Shown here: piece by piece, positions 46,379-58,376 of the stretch | Layout of the letters: every line of letters starts with the position of its first letter | How positions within the stretch are numbered: the first letter of the stretch is position 1 | Assembly: GCA_021018995.1 (NCBI GenBank) | Contig: CM037587.1 | Span: 71,753,604-71,817,603 of the forward strand | Direction: 5' to 3' | Source of the DNA: Chloranthus sessilifolius | Lineage: Eukaryota; Streptophyta; Magnoliopsida; Chloranthales; Chloranthaceae | DNA length: 64,000 nucleotides | Made by a program: the position numbers and the translations under genes | Notes under the pieces: generated by a model | The model's input: only the letters and a program-made list of their open reading frames with translations | Told to the model about the DNA's origin: nothing | Database searches by the model: none

Positions 46379-47157
46379 ACGATTTCGACAGGTTCAAAAA
46401 GCTTTTGACAGGTTGGAATAAAGTATTTTGGTCCTTTCGCTAGGTTCTCAGATCTCTTTGATAGGTTTCGATAGGATGTGCCTTCTCTTAGAGTTTCAGC
46501 ATTCTCTACCCTTGGCTTGGAGTATTCGACAGGTTGGAAGGGCTCTTCGACAGGTTGGAGAACCATTTCGACAGGTCCCGCTCTGCATTCCACCATTTCG
46601 ATAGGTTTGCTTTCAGTCTTATCGAAAGGCTCAATCACCCTTTGATAGGTTCAAGAAATCATTCGATAGGTTCCTTTGACGCTTCAGGCAGGTTTTCGAT
46701 AGGATGATTTCTTCCTTCCTTTCAGCTGCTCAATAGGTTCTTGGATCCTATCAAACTCCTCTGTCCACAGTAATTCATCCTTCTTCTGCCTTCAGATCTT
46801 ATCGAAAACCTCTTCAACTGCACGAATTCTTCCTTTCTTTGCTTTCAGCTCCTATCGAAATCTTCAGGTGACCAATCGATAGGACGTTTTCAACATGTTT
46901 TCACTTCCTTTGCCTTGCCCTGCTGTAGCCACACACTCCAAGGGTCCAGTGATGTGCTACCCTCTGGTGTGATGTTGTCGGGTTTGTCCTGTGCTGAGAG
47001 ATAACCCCTTTTTGGGCATTCTTGAGTGGTTTTCTGCATTAATGTCCTTTTTTATTACTGTCTACAAAATGCTCTTGACAGAAGCTTATTAGTGTGCTCA
47101 CAGGTCTATCAATGGTCAGGTTAGAGTGTGAAAAGTGGCATTTTTTATCACGTAACA
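46330..47157 (-). repeat. Distant Athila-like LTR fragment with TCGATAGG words
   Basis: Reading -, it starts TGTTACGTGATAAAAAATGC, then CACTTTTCACACTCTAACC. Landmarks run in the same order as in the Athila LTR start (TGTTAAGAC, CACTTTTCACCCCTTAAC, TAATAA, CTGTAGGTAATAAA). Beyond that are about 20 copies of CCTATCGAAA / CCTGTCGAA with 10-30 base spacers. Its other end is not recognised, and the last part overlaps what may be gag leader. Confidence 0.5.
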
Positions 47158-47688
47158 CCCGTCACAGCTAAGGGCAGTCAGAAAGTCAAGTTTGGGCTAG
47201 GTTACAAGCCCACAAAAGAAGAAGTGAGAGAGGCTAAGGAGAAAGCTCGTGTGACGACAACTACAAAATCTATGGGGATCCACATAGAGGAAAATCCTCA
47301 TCCCTGGCCTCACATCAGGAATTCATTCATAAGTGTAGGAGTTGTGAAGATTGACAGGAATGAGAAAACTTCATTAACCCCACACAAGCCCACAGCACTA
47401 GTTCACCCCACCCATCCCCACCAATCCCTCTTTGAGGAACGACGGCCAGTACCTGAACAAACTCCCCCTGTGGTGAATCACCACAAAATTGTGCTAATGT
47501 TTGAGGACATGATCTCAAACGAAATAGGGATCAACATGATGGAGGCTAACTCCGAAAGGCCATATCAGCCAGCACCCTCCATCCACACAATCAATCGGAA
47601 CCCTCCTCTTAATCTCTCTACTATCCCTTCTCATCATCCTATCTCACCCTCTCTATCACATCTATACAAATCATCATACAAAGAATGA
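47158..47688 (+). pseudogene. Tat G-patch/linker fragment on + strand
   Basis: Open from 47128 to 47688. KFGLGYKPTKEEVREAKEKA, then HPWPHIRNSFISVG, matches the region that follows the G-patch in Tat polyproteins. RT, RNase H and integrase do not follow. It is a fragment of a + oriented Tat element, opposite to the large Tat element on its left. The C-terminal half is Pro/His/Ser-rich. Confidence 0.55.
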
Positions 47689-48935
47689 GATTGTAGAATC
47701 ACTCTTAAACAATAACATAAGAATATTTTCTCAAGAGAACAACTAAATATCCCTCGATGGACAAACTTTTTTGAGTTGCATCCCGATGCACTTATTGTTC
47801 ATATCACTTAACACCTCTCAACACCTTTTATCTCAAATTTTTCCTATTATCACTCTGGTTGCACCACCTATGCTTCGACGGCGGCAAAGTCCCCCCATGC
47901 GGTCACGACATGCACCTACGATAGTGGTAAAAGCCCCTCGATCGCCACAACTGGTCTCTAGATAAATCAACCCTTCATGCTTCAAGATAAGGAAAACAAG
48001 AGTCGATATCAGCCCTCTCATCAAAGAATATTCGTCATTCTATCTTGAGCAAGGAGTCACCTCTACACGAGGGATTCTGCACTCATTCAGGTAAGTACCT
48101 TCCCATCACTGACCATCACAGCTGGCAACCAGAAGGGGAGGTTCACCAATGTCCCATCACAAAGAAGCAGCTAGTAAATTTGAACCCCCTAAATGTCCCA
48201 CCGGGACAATCATCACGTCCCATCGCAAAAGGCCTCCAACCGGTAATGAATCAGGTACGTGTCATTCCCTCAACACTCAATATTCTCATAAAAGATATAG
48301 TTTTATAATATTAAATCAAATGTTTTCAAAACCCAACTCTCCTTATTCACAAATCACTGTAGTCCTCCCATAAGAGAGAATCATTAGTATCCATGAGAAG
48401 CTTAGATGGAGTATCCGGCATATCGAACGCCATCTTGACAACAAAACTAAGGTCGAGTCCACAAATCTCGTACCGATTGATCTGCTCAGTGATGTCTCGG
48501 AAGCAACGATTTTTGAAGTTCTTCCACAGAATTGATTTTAAGTTAAAAATCTTAAAATTTCAAAATCATATCTATCAAATTCTCACCTCTCATATTATCT
48601 AGTCACTTGACCTTGTATCTGGACATTCGTATGATGCCCCTCAATACCTCAATTCCTTGAATTTCCCCCTGTTTGACTACCCTCTACAACAGGTCGCGAT
48701 ATGTGACGAGATGCCACTTGCAACCGCGGATGAGGATACACCTCTCGAAAGCTACCACTGGACTCTCGAATGCTCCTCCTTAGCTTGTGCTGATGGATAA
48801 GAAAGCCAAACACTTCATGTCAGTTCCCCAATTCACACTTGTGATTTCCCAAAGAAACAAGAAGGCACCTCGAAAGAAGGGTGTCTACTTCTTTGACACA
48901 CTCTTACTCCACCAGAATGCACCAACGAGGGCATC
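47689..48935. repeat. LTR-adjacent block X, right copy (inverted)
   Basis: Inverted homologue of 24988-26330, ending GAGGGCATC at the LTR terminus. Splice-donor-like CAGGTAAGTA (near 48088) and CAGGTACGTG (near 48253) lie on +. The reading EKLRWSIRHIERHLD near 48400 is open in one frame but is not conserved as a frame in the left copy. No protein is called. Confidence 0.6.
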
Positions 48936-49459
48936 TGTAGATACCCTAATTTTTCCCTCTCAGAGTATACAAACCTGTTCGATCAACCATTGACCTTGCC
49001 CACGATCTCTAGAAAAGGACTGACCTTCTTCGAAGACCTTAAAACCCTAAATACTGGGACTATATACTATATAGTCGAGGTATGGGTTGAAATATCAACC
49101 CAATAACTCGGACTCAACCTGGTCTGGGAGTTCCTCCAATTTTGCATTATCTCCCATGCACAAAATTGATTGCACGTGTGACATAACAAGTGTAATTGGT
49201 CCCAAACAGATCAGAATTCCACCCCAATGCACCGCCCAAAGTCCTAGATCTCACACACACATTGACACACGAAATCGGTTCCACGTGAGGGACCACATGC
49301 AGAATCAGTTCAAATACAGACTAGGACTCTACTTCCCAAGACCTCTGGAACTCCCCGATCTCGCACAAACCTCCCAGTGCAGAATTGGATTCCACGCATA
49401 GCCATATGCACGAAATTAGTTCCAAGGCACACTGGTACTAGGATACCTGCTCAGCCGAT
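48936..49459. repeat. Tat LTR arm, left part (split by Athila)
   Basis: It starts TGTAGATACCC. Reversed, it matches the end of 22298-24987 and 1-723. It continues at 63045 after the - Athila element. Joined across the insertion, GGGGTGACCGG continues into GCAGGTATCCTAGTACCAGTG just as 1-723 does without an insertion. Confidence 0.85.
49455..49459. repeat. Target site duplication, left copy (CCGAT)
   Basis: CCGAT next to the Athila LTR end; the partner at 63040-63044 is CCGGT, one transition apart. Confidence 0.8.
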
Positions 49460-51954
49460 TGTTGTTGGTTTTCTAGTGTGCTTGCTTTATGTGTTGGTGG
49501 TAAAAACAATTTAAAATCAAAGAAAGAGTCAAACAGGGGATGGAATCAGCACAACTGAGAAATCTTAGACTTGCAAGATACAGGGTCCATATGTAGCAAG
49601 TTTTGATAAGTAAGAGTTTGTCCCACAGGGAAAGGTGATCTACAGCTCCAAAGGAGCCATCTCTAGTAGTCCCTCCAGATCTGACTACAAATCTGGTAGT
49701 CCTAAAAGGAGGGGAGTTTAAGGTCACTTATTCTAAGTATTCTAAGATAGCCAAATGAGTTAACTACAGAAAGGGTTGAGAAGATGGATGGATTGTGGAA
49801 AATAAATATAACAGGGTGAGAAGTAGTTTATTGAGTCTAGATCAGAGGAGTTTTTATAACTCAGATTCAAATCTGATGTTATGGACATCTTGTCCAATGG
49901 CTATATTATCACCAAAGAGGAGGAAGAATTCAACTCATCCCTGTGCCATGATCTAATCCCTTAAGGTTATAACCTGTCCACTTAAATGGTCACAGACTAT
50001 CCCATAGGGGAACCATAGTCCAGAGATGGGTCAAAACAAATTAATCATTGTAGGCACTACTTCATCCAGGCTACAAGCTCAGGGAATCCATAGGGAACCT
50101 CAACCTCTAAAGCCTTATGTGTGAGGCTAAGGCTGTATAAGACCATGATAGCTTAGACACATAGAACCAGCAAGAGATTGAGTACCACCTTAGATCTAGT
50201 TGTCCATTGCTTGAGTGGGGCTGCAATGGTCCAGTCACAAGCCTACAATCTCCATAACCAGATCAGTTCTAACATCCGATGGTGGGTCTATACAAATATA
50301 TGGGGAGTCTGCCTCTGCACAATATCCTACCAGGCTTAACAGCTCAGGCTCGGGGAAGAAGGATCCATCTTGGATCGGCGGATTGGATTCACCCTAAGGC
50401 TATAGCCTATCCACTTAAATGGTCATAGACTATCCCAGAGGCTACCCTCCCCACGGAGCCCAAGACAAAACAAGTTAATTGCTGCTACCACCATGGTCAC
50501 AAGTCTACCAGCTCAGGCTCCCATGGGGATTTCAGATCTAGTGGGTCCTGTGGTGGGGCTAAGGCTGTAAAGGACCATGATAGCCCAGACACACAGGTCA
50601 CTTGGATCTGAATGGGTCCTTAGAATCAGTCCTCCATTGCTTTGAAATACAACCAAAGCAATGGCAGATCACAAGGCAGCAGCCTTGCACAGAACAGCTC
50701 ACAAATACACAAATCCCATAAAAGTACAAATCCTATTACCTAAACTCCATTAATCGAAACTCAATAGACATACAAAGGCATGGCCAGCAAGTGCTAAGCC
50801 ATGGAGAGAAGAAAAAAAAAAAGAAAAACTACTTACAGCTACAGAGAAACAGAAAAGAAGACGATCTCAGATCAAAAAGTCTAAAGAATTCCTAAAAGAA
50901 AGATCGATCCCTAAACCTAAACCAGGCTTAGGTTTATATAGCAGTGGTTGTGGCGGCGCATTAGGGTTAGGAAACCCTAATTTTAGCGATGCCATGTGGC
51001 ACATTAATAATCCTTGGATGCCTCGGGGCGCGTGCATGGAGATTTGAGAGTGGAAGTGTGTGCCCTAATCCTTGGAAATCCCCAGAAAGTCCTTTGCAGA
51101 ATGTTGGAAGTTGGAGTTCAGAGCTTCGCCAGGTTGCAGTCGATTCCCAGACTTGTCGCGTGGTAGCTCTAGTCTTTGCGTGGTTGAGTTTATCATTAAA
51201 GCTTCAGACGTCGCATGGTTGCAACTTCTTGATGCTTTGAGCAGTCACGAGGTAGACAGTTAAGCTCTCGCTGGGTTGGGCTTCGCGCAGTTAGATTGAT
51301 AATTTGTGAATAGCGCGAGAACTGTGCGAGCTTTCCTCTTCACTTCACAAGGCTAATTCTGGCTTTCGCGAGGCTGCTTTCTTTCTGAACTGTGCGAGAA
51401 GTTCACTTCTTCATGGATCTTCGCAAGGATCCTCGCGAGGAGTTGAGGCTCTTCTGAACTACGCGACAGGTTCTCTTGATATTTGCATCCATGGTGCGGC
51501 AATTTACCGCAAGCGGGATTAAAGCTCTCTCTCCTCGGCTATTACAGCGAAGTGCGAGGTGAGAGGGTCTTCTTGAAGCCTGGAGGCTGTGCGACCTTCT
51601 TCTATACTTCTTCACGAGGCATGCGACTCAAGGCTTCTAAAGCTCTTCTGTTACTCTACTACGCGAGAACTTGTTTGTGAAGTCTTGGGACTTCGCGAGG
51701 GCTGCGCGAAGTGTATTTTTCTGAATCCTCTGGATCTTTGTCAGCTGCGCGAGGCTCTTCTATGGTCTGGATTCATGGTTAATTCTTCTGAGAGACTTCT
51801 GGTGCCAAAACAGGCTCCTTAGCAGGATTCATGGCCTTATTGCCCTGTTGTTTATTACCTACAGAAAACACTTAACAAGCATTTATTAGATGGCTAAGGG
51901 TCTAATCAAAGGCTAAGTTAAGGGGTGAAAAGTGGTACTTTTCAGGTCTTAACA
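49460..51954 (-). repeat. 3' LTR of the - Athila element
   Basis: On - it starts TGTTAAGACCTG and ends CCAACAACA. U3 has CGCGAG / GCGCGAG words (51050-51770). The inverted telobox is at 50960-50981 and the TATA box (TTTATATA on +) at 50933-50940. The duplicated leader module is present near 50125-50170 and 50560-50595. Confidence 0.9.
50933..50981 (-). promoter_or_regulatory. Inverted telobox and TATA box, - Athila 3' LTR
   Basis: Arms ATTAGGGTT and AACCCTAAT at 50960-50981, TATATAAA on - at 50940-50933. Confidence 0.75.
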
Positions 51955-51967
51955 CACCCCCAAACCT
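51953..51967 (-). other. Polypurine tract at the 3' LTR (- Athila)
   Basis: AGGTTTGGGGGTGTG on -, running into the LTR start, identical to the + copy. Confidence 0.85.
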
Positions 51968-53606
51968 AATCTTTGCTAGTCCCTTAGCAAAGCTACACTA
52001 AATTAAATATAGAATTTAAATGCCACTTTCGTAGGGAGCACGAATACATTTAGCATATGTACCAAGCCTTTTAAACCCCTAGGTGATCCCTAGTGGAGGA
52101 GTGAAGTCTCCTGAGGGTTTTTAGTGAAGACACCCACAAGATTCTCAATGAAGCAGTTAACAAAAGTGCAATTTATCAGATGAGCAGTCAAGGAGCAGAG
52201 TTAGTTCACCTTTGAACCATTAAAAATATAAGAAATTCAAACACATTGGCTGCTCAAAAATTTAAACAGTATAAGCTTCTCATGAAAGCACAGCATTTCC
52301 AATCAGTTTACACTAAGGAACAATTCACATGTGTGTCAGCACTGAGCTCATCACTGGATCAAAAATTAGGTTATAGGTCATGCTTAATGCATTCAGTATC
52401 AGACCCAAAACTCTTCAGGGCATACTCTCATAAAGAACTGTTGAGGGTTTCATTTTATCTCAAGCTCAAGAGCAGTTACATCCCCCAAATGAGTCTGTAA
52501 GCATGAGTATAGGCATAGCTCTGAAGTTCTGGCATCATTGGCAGATCCTCACCATAGATTGAACAACTCTCTGTCTCCACATGACAGCTCACTCAACTTT
52601 GGATTACAAGGGCTTTAACTGGGCTGTGATGTGGCTTATGGAGTGGGGTTAAAAAGAATGAGAGGTTGAAAAGGGGTTCAAAATTGAGAAATCAGTAGGT
52701 GAAGGAGGTGATTCATGACTTCACCTTCTTTAATTCAGCTCCTTTCATCTTCTTTGAGGTCTTCAGATTTGAAGTGATCAGTTTCTCTTCTTGATTTCAA
52801 TTTTTCTAATGAAAGTTCTCTCTTGACTCCTCTCTTACTCCTCTTCATTATTGTTTTTATTTCTTTTTGATTCATTTTCCTTCTTTTTATTTTGTTTTTG
52901 CTTTTTTGAAGTGCCACCATTTTCTCAGTTACCATACTGCCAGACTTTAAGGTACTTCTTCTTTCTTCACCTAATGTTGACCATAGCTAGTCCATCTTCA
53001 ACTCTTGTTCCTTTACCTTCTGAATTCTTAGAGTGAGGGTAAGGTTAAATTAGATACATAGGTTCAGGTGCAAGTACTCAGGTGTATTTTTGAAGAAATT
53101 TAGGATTTAAGGCTCAAAGGGGGTATGAACAAGGGCAGTTGCTTAAGGTTGGTCTATTTAGGCTCAAACTGTCCAAGAGAAGGCCTTGATCCTTTCCTAA
53201 GTCTCATGAGTGCTGTCAGTTGTTTTAACTTAGAGTTGCCTAACTTCTAGTGAGCACACTAACTCAACCAGTTCTTAGAGCTAGAAAGAAATTGCCTTAG
53301 TCACTCCTCAAAGAAAAATTTTTGTATGGGCCCAAATCTCACTGGTTATAGTTTTCCTTTGAATTCTTAAGTATGTCCTTACCTTTTTCTCTCTCTAATG
53401 ATTCACTAAGTGCTTATATAAGTGAGTGTCCTTGGTGATCTCATCATGGAGATGTGAAATTTTAAAAGTTTATACTATTTAAAGTCTGGAAAAATTTTAA
53501 ATGTCATTATTTTTCTGATTCTCCAGTGAACATGGTTCCATTTCCATATTACTCACATGATTATACTGTACTTAGGTTAACTATTCCATTGGCAGGATCT
53601 GCTTGC
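51968..53606 (-). other. Conserved 3' untranslated block (- Athila)
   Basis: Homologous to 16515-18077. No gene is seen. T-rich and A-rich tracts near 52840-52900 belong to this block. Confidence 0.7.
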
Positions 53607-53621
53607 CACACCCCCAAACCT
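53607..53621 (-). other. Second copy of the polypurine tract (- Athila)
   Basis: Exact AGGTTTGGGGGTGTG on -, 1654 bp upstream of the functional tract, at the position matching 16500-16514 of the + element. Confidence 0.75.
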
Positions 53622-53809
53622 ATGAGGAGCAGTGTCCTCACTGGTTCAAAGGTGGTTGTGCAGCAGATTTATGAAGGGCATAATAAAAAGAAATAGCAAG
53701 AAAGAAAACAACCAAGAACAGAGAACTGTACAGAGTAACAGAAAAAGAAAATATCATTAAGACAAAAAAAAAGAAAATTACAAAAAAGAAAGAAGAAAGG
53801 AGAGAGGGA

Positions 53810-54055
53810 TCAAGGATGGGGGGGCTGAGAAGGTGGTGGAGGGGGTGGAGTGGAGGGGGCAGGGGATGGGGATGGTTTTATCTTTTGCTTTTTCTTTTGT
53901 GGCTGGAGCTTTTCCTCCTCCTTAGCCAGGATCTACTGAACCTCCTCGTATTCATCCCAGAGGGGTTGTAGGGGGTCCGGCTCTTTAGGTGGGGGCGGTT
54001 CCAACCACATCGGGTAAAACTTGTTAGGCAGCGCATTAGGCTTGTCATCTGCCAT
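53810..54055 (-). pseudogene. Small conserved 3' ORF, one stop
   Basis: Homologue of the intact ORF at 16018-16299. It starts MADDKPNALPNKFYPMWLEP at 54055 and ends with TGA at 53812-53810 (81 codons). One TAG interrupts it after VQ, where the + copy has Gln (CAG to TAG). The central part is Lys/Glu/Gln-rich with KKKQKIK, the end is Pro/Ser-rich. The C-terminal halves diverge in sequence but keep composition. Function unknown. Confidence 0.65.
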
Positions 54056-54127
54056 TGTTAGGACTAGGGAAGGACCGCTAGGGTGAGAGGAGAAAGGATG
54101 AGATGAATATGAAAGGGGGTTCCCTGT

Positions 54128-54375
54128 GTATTTAAAGATGAGGATGGTGGAAGATGAAACGGTGGAATAACATCCAAGTCGCCGTAATTAATTGAGAGTG
54201 AGTTGGGAAGTGACAAGTCCCAGCAATCAGCGTGGGAAATGACAACTGCATTTGACTCGCATAGCTGGGCAAGGGGGTCGCGAGATAGAAACGAAATCTC
54301 GCGATGATGAATGTTGTAGCTTGTAGTGTGCGAGAGCTTCCCAAATCTCAAATTGGAATGCGCGAGGCTTAGTAC
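54128..54375 (-). promoter_or_regulatory. Putative internal promoter of the small ORF (- copy)
   Basis: Words CTCGCGCATT, CTCTCGCAC, TCTCGCGACC and ATCGCGAGATTTC (54275-54370) precede CTTTAAATAC at 54137-54128, 73 bases before the ATG at 54055. The + copy has the same order. Confidence 0.5.
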
Positions 54376-54548
54376 CAAACAGGGAGCAATTCATGCAGTT
54401 CAACATTAAATTAAAAAAATCAGTAAATCGCAGAAGAAGAAGTAATCATACCAACCCCACAGACTCAGACCCCATCGAGACACTACAATTTTCTAAAAAC
54501 TATTGAAGAAACTAAAGTAGTATAGTATAACATGGACACAACTGTGGG

Positions 54549-55583
54549 TCATGTAGATGAAGGGGTCCCTTGAAAGTGAATAGTGTTCATAGGATCGGCA
54601 GATTTTTCGAGACAAGGCTTAAGCCTCTGACCATTCACTTTCAAGGTCTGCCCAGATTTGGGATCCTTGACTTCCACAGCACCAGATGGGGAAACATTTA
54701 TAACAATATAGGGACCTTCCCATCGGGATTTTAGTTTGCCAGGAAAGAATTTTAGTCTGAAATTAAATAACCAAACCTTGCCACCAGGGATGAAGCTCTT
54801 TCTCATTAAGCCCTTGTCAAAGAAAGCTTTGGACCGTTCCTTGTAGATCCTGACATTGGCGTAGGCATCCATCTTCAGTTCATCCAATTCAAACAGTTGC
54901 AGGGACCTGTGATGACCAGCAGAAGTTAGGTTCATATTTAAGTTTTTAATGGCCCAATAGGCCTTGTGTTCTAACTCTACTGGGAGATGGCAAGCCTTGC
55001 CATAGACCAGTTTGAATGGGGACATACCAATGGGGGTCTTATGGGCAGTCCTATAAGCCCACAGTGCATCATTGAGCTTGTCAGCCCAATCTCTCCTGTC
55101 AGTCCTTACTGTTTTCTCAAGGATGTGCTTAATCTCCCCATTGGAAATTTCAACTTGCCCACTTGTCTGTGGGTGGTAGGGAGTAGCAATCCTATGGGTC
55201 ACAGAATATTTCTTGAGCAAGCTTTCGAAATTCCTGTTGCAGAAATGGCTACCCCCATCACTGATAATAGCTCTAGGGGTTCCAAATCTTGAGAAAATGT
55301 TCTGCCTTACAAATTTGAGGACCACCTGGTTGTCATTGGTTCTTATGGCAATGGCTTCCACCCATTTGGAAACATAATCCACTGCCACTAAGATGAACTG
55401 GTAACCATTAGGAGGAAAAGGGCCCATGAAGTCTATACCCCATACATCAAACAGTTCTACAACAAGGATGGGCTGCAAAGGCATTGAATTTCTTTTGGAC
55501 AACCCTCCTAATTTTTGACATCTCTCACATGCCTTGCAGTGTGTATGTGCATCTTTGAATAAAGAAGGCTAATAAAACCCACA
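54549..55583 (-). pseudogene. pol: Athila integrase (- copy)
   Basis: 55502-54549 is open for 317 codons. D,D,E triad intact: [32 protein letters not shown]-type RWEGPYIV near 54715. Just upstream the frame has VL-stop-CGFY-stop (CAG to TAG and TGG to TAG compared with the + copy, which reads [10 protein letters not shown]). The zinc domain spans this break. Confidence 0.92.
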
Positions 55584-57605
55584 CTACAGGACCTTGTCAG
55601 CTATTTTTCTTCCACTAAAGTGGCCTCCACAGGCATTTTCATGGCACATGGCCAGAATACTGGGGACATCACTTTCTGGAACACATCTTTGGATGATTTG
55701 GTCTGCACAGTACTTGTATAGGCAAGGTTCCTCCCAGAAAAAATATTTGACCTGTGAGAAAAATAGGTCATTGTCCATTTTGGTCCAGTGGGCAGGAATC
55801 TCTCCTATAACAAGATAATTCACAATGTGAGCAAACCAGGGGACCAAGGATTGGATTGCAAATAGTTGCTCATCCGAGAAGGTATTATTTGTAGGACCAT
55901 CAAGACATTTCTCCAACACAATTCTGGACAAGTGGTCAGCCACCATGTTTTCCACACCCTTTTTGTCCTTGATTTCGATGTCAAACTCCTGCAGTAGGAG
56001 TATCCATCTAATCAGCTTGGGCTTAGCATCTTTCTTGGACAATAGGTACTTCAATGCTGAGTGGTCAGTGAAGATTACAGTTTTAGATCCTAGCAGGTAG
56101 GATCTAAACTTGTCCACAGCATACACCACTGCCAGAAGCTCTTTCTCAGTTGTGGTATAATTCAACTGAGCTTCAGCCAGTGACTTGCTGACATAAGCAA
56201 TGACCACAGGCAACTTATCCTTTCTTTGGCCCAAGACAACACCTATTGCCAAATCTGATGCATCACACATTAATTCAAAGGGCAGGGTATAGTCTGGTGT
56301 CTGGAGTACAGGGGCAGAGGTAAGGCAGACTTTCAAAGTCTCAAAAGCCTTTAGACATTCAGCCGAGAAGTAAAAAGGCACATCTTGGCAGAGCAGGTGG
56401 CACAATGGCTTGGCAATTTTGCTGAAGTCCTTAATGAACCTCCTATAGAATCCTGCATGCCCAAGGAAAGATCTGATTTGCTTGACTGTTTTTGGAGGGG
56501 GCAGATTGGCAATGAGGTCAACTTTGGCCTTGTCTACTTCAAGCCCTTCTTTAGAAACTACATGGCCCAACACAATGCCTTGTGTTACCATGAAGTGGCT
56601 CTTTTCCCAGCTTAAGACCAGATTGGTCTCCTCACATCTTTGCATAACTAGGCTGAGGTGTTGTAGACATTGGCCAAAACTGTCCCCATAGACAGAAAAA
56701 TCATCCATAAAAATCTCCAAAAACTTGTCAATCATATCAGAGAATATGGCATACATACACCTCTGAAAAGTGGCTGGCGCATTACACAGCCCAAAAGGCA
56801 TTCTTCTGTAAGCAAAGGTGCCCAAAGGACAAGTAAAGGTGGTTTTCTCTTGGTCTTGAGGATGCACAAGGATCTGGTTGCACCCTGAGTACCCATCAAG
56901 AAAACAGTAAAAAGCTTTTCCAGCCAATTTGTCCAAAATTTGATCAATGAAAGGGAGAGGGAAATGGTCCTTTCTGGTCTTAGAGTTGAGCTTTCTATAA
57001 TCAATGCACACTCTCCAGCCAGTGGTCTCCCTGGCTGATCTCAACTCTCCAGATTCGGTTTTAATAACTGTTATGCTAGATTTCTTGGGCACCATTTGGA
57101 TAGGTGCCACCCAGTTAGAATCAGAGATGGGGTAAATCACCCCTGCATCTAGCAATTTAATGATCTCCTTGAGAACCACTTCCTGCATGTGAGGATTTAA
57201 CTTTCTCTGCATTTCCCTGGAGGGTAGTGCTCCCTCCTCAAGATGAATCCTGTGCATGCAGATTGATGCGTCTATTCCTCCAAGATCGGCAATGGTCCAA
57301 CCAATTGCCTTCTTGTGCTTCCTCAAAACTATTAGTAATTCTTCTTCCTGCTCATTGGTAAGAGAGGAAGAGATAATCACAGGAAGCTTATAACCTTTCT
57401 CAAGGAAGGCATATTTTAATGTTTCTGGAAGCTTCTTGAGTTCCAGATCAAGGGCTTGGTGGGTGGATTGCAAATTTGGGGCATTGGTGGTTGGAGGAAG
57501 AGGCAACAATGTAGGTTTCCAAATGGAATGCTGCACTGAGCCCACAGAAGACTTCAATGTGGTCATGTCTTTTGTTATCACAGCTGGGCTCTCTTCCTCC
57601 ACCAT
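55584..57605 (-). pseudogene. pol: Athila RT/RNase H (- copy), 673 codons open
   Basis: The longest open stretch in the window. [47 protein letters not shown], the catalytic FMDD near 56700, [13 protein letters not shown]. RNase [38 protein letters not shown] with the Asp that the + copy lost. It ends in the integrase zinc domain at GRKIADKVL. The protein fragment could look catalytically intact, but no upstream or downstream frame is complete. Confidence 0.93.
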
Positions 57606-58376
57606 ATCCCAGACTTTAACTAAATTCTAGACAGTGTTGCTCCACTCCAGCAGAGTGGGCAATTCTTCATCCACAATTTCTTCTAGTACATCCACTGCAA
57701 AGCTCTCCTCATTGTCCTCTTGAGGGTACTTTGCACTGTTGTACACATTCATCTCAACTTTCATATGCCCGAAAGTTACCTCCATGACTCCAGACCTGCA
57801 CTAAATGCATGCATTGGCAGTGGCCAAAAATGGCCTGCCCAAGATAACAGGTATGGGATTAGTACTTTTGCTGCAGCCCATGTCCAAAACTAGGAAGTCA
57901 GCAGGGTAAAAGAATTTATCTACCCCTACCAAGACATCCTCAATCATTCCCATAGGCCTCCTCTCAGATCTATCCGCCATCATAAGCACAATGGGGGTAG
58001 GTTTCAGCTCCCCCAAACCTAGCTGCAGATATACACTGTATGGCAGCAGGTTAACACTGGCTCCAAGGTTTAAAAGGGCCTTCCTGATTGTATGGTCTCC
58101 AATGATGCAGGGAATAGTGGGTATCCCTAGATCTTGCAACTTCTCAGGCATTGATATGTTAAATACAGAATTCACCGTATCAGTTGCAAAGACTCTTTTG
58201 GACACATGGCCTCGAGCTTTTCTCTTTTGGGTACAGAGGTCTTTCAGGAACTTTGCATAGGCTGGGACCTGTTTAATTGCCTCAAGCAGGAGCAAATTGA
58301 TTTTCACCTGCCTGAAGGTCTCCATCATTTCCTCCATTTGGGCATTCCCTTTCTCAAAAGGGGCAAGAACACCCAA
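57606..58376 (-). pseudogene. Athila protease (- copy), catalytic Asp to Asn
   Basis: 58376-57801 is open: KALLNLGASVNLLPYSVYLQ, with Asn where Athila proteases have the catalytic Asp. Then ADRSERRPMG, FYPADFLVLDMG and the intact GRPFLATANACI. The linker to RT (57800-57606) has two stops. Upstream of the fold it holds VPAYAKFLKDLCTQKRK, the conserved region between Gag and protease. Confidence 0.88.
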
